Positions 63,943-64,000 of a stretch of 64,000 bases of DNA are shown piece after piece. The translations under genes and the position numbers were made by a program. A model generated the notes under the pieces. The model saw only the letters and a program-made list of their open reading frames with translations, searched no databases and was not told the origin of the DNA. This stretch comes from Cercospora beticola. Its lineage: Eukaryota; Ascomycota; Dothideomycetes; Mycosphaerellales; Mycosphaerellaceae. Numbering within the stretch: position 1 is the first letter of the stretch; each line of letters starts with the position of its first letter. Location of the stretch: NCBI RefSeq assembly GCF_033473495.1, contig NC_088935.1:1116001-1180000 (forward strand), written 5' to 3'.

Positions 63943-64000
63943 TTACGAGAAATCGCGCAACTTGGAGATCTCGTCGAGAACCGCCTGGAGCTCATCGTCG
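63943..64000 (-). CDS. C-terminal end of an unidentified gene (partial)
   Basis: From the window edge the minus strand reads DDELQAVLDEISKLRDFS followed by TAA (63945-63943). The 18 residues are amphipathic and helix-like, with third-position G/C as in the other coding exons, and look like the C-terminal end of a real protein. Too little is present to name a family. Confidence 0.45.
   Translation of the reverse strand, partial: DDELQAVLDEISKLRDFS

Overview
This window is from the nuclear genome of a filamentous ascomycete. The evidence is short GT-AG introns (mostly 47-65 bases), closely packed genes on both strands, GC-rich coding sequence, and fungal versions of Nar1, Mtd1, Pex5, Cot1, Rim15 and Ime2-type proteins. 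The gene style and the alanine-, serine- and glutamine-rich tails would fit a Dothideomycete (Mycosphaerella-like), but I infer this from general appearance; no diagnostic marker is present.

Layout. 1-5 kb: an intron-containing tRNA-Arg(ACG), a VPS37-type ESCRT-I subunit and, divergently, a TMF/Sgm1 golgin. 5-9.4 kb: a 4.9 kb stretch with no convincing gene, upstream of an Ime2-like kinase (9.4-11.8 kb). 12.6-20 kb: exosome subunit Rrp42, a Sir2 deacetylase, an unrecognised conserved-looking protein, and a UBE2S-like E2 enzyme whose first coding exon is one codon. 20-24.2 kb: an FAD monooxygenase, the Fe-S assembly factor Nar1 and, divergently, the RNA polymerase subunit Rpb12. 24.8-29.3 kb: the NDR kinase Cot1 and a stomatin-like mitochondrial protein. 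30.7-34.6 kb: a secreted beta-helix protein with seven exons, then a Rex1-type RNA exonuclease. 34.7-42.4 kb: a Gln/Arg-Gly-rich protein of unknown role, and TAF1. 43-45.3 kb: Rpn10 and, divergently, a Borealin/Nbl1-type protein. 46.4-50.3 kb: an eleven-exon amino-acid permease and a paraoxonase-like protein. 50.4-54 kb: the peroxisomal import receptor Pex5 and a mitochondrial two-RRM protein. 54.6-60.5 kb: the very large Rim15 kinase. 62.5-63.5 kb: the folate enzyme Mtd1. The last 58 bases hold the likely C-terminal end of another minus-strand gene.

The genes do not form one pathway. Most are ordinary housekeeping and signalling genes. Three regulatory kinases (Ime2-like, Cot1, Rim15) lie within 51 kb, as do two parts of the mitotic ubiquitin/kinetochore machinery (the UBE2S-like E2 and Borealin, which carries a KEN motif). 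Several gene pairs share short divergent promoters (151, 296 and 322 bases). I found no transposon, CRISPR array, viral insertion, rRNA gene or secondary-metabolite cluster, and no strong case for an undescribed multi-gene system. The best leads are local: the altered TAF1 zinc knuckle, the single-codon exon, the Rim15 pseudo-receiver domain, the orphan beta-helix protein and the long leader region before the Ime2-like kinase. Exon boundaries were set by hand from splice consensus, frame and family similarity, without transcript data.
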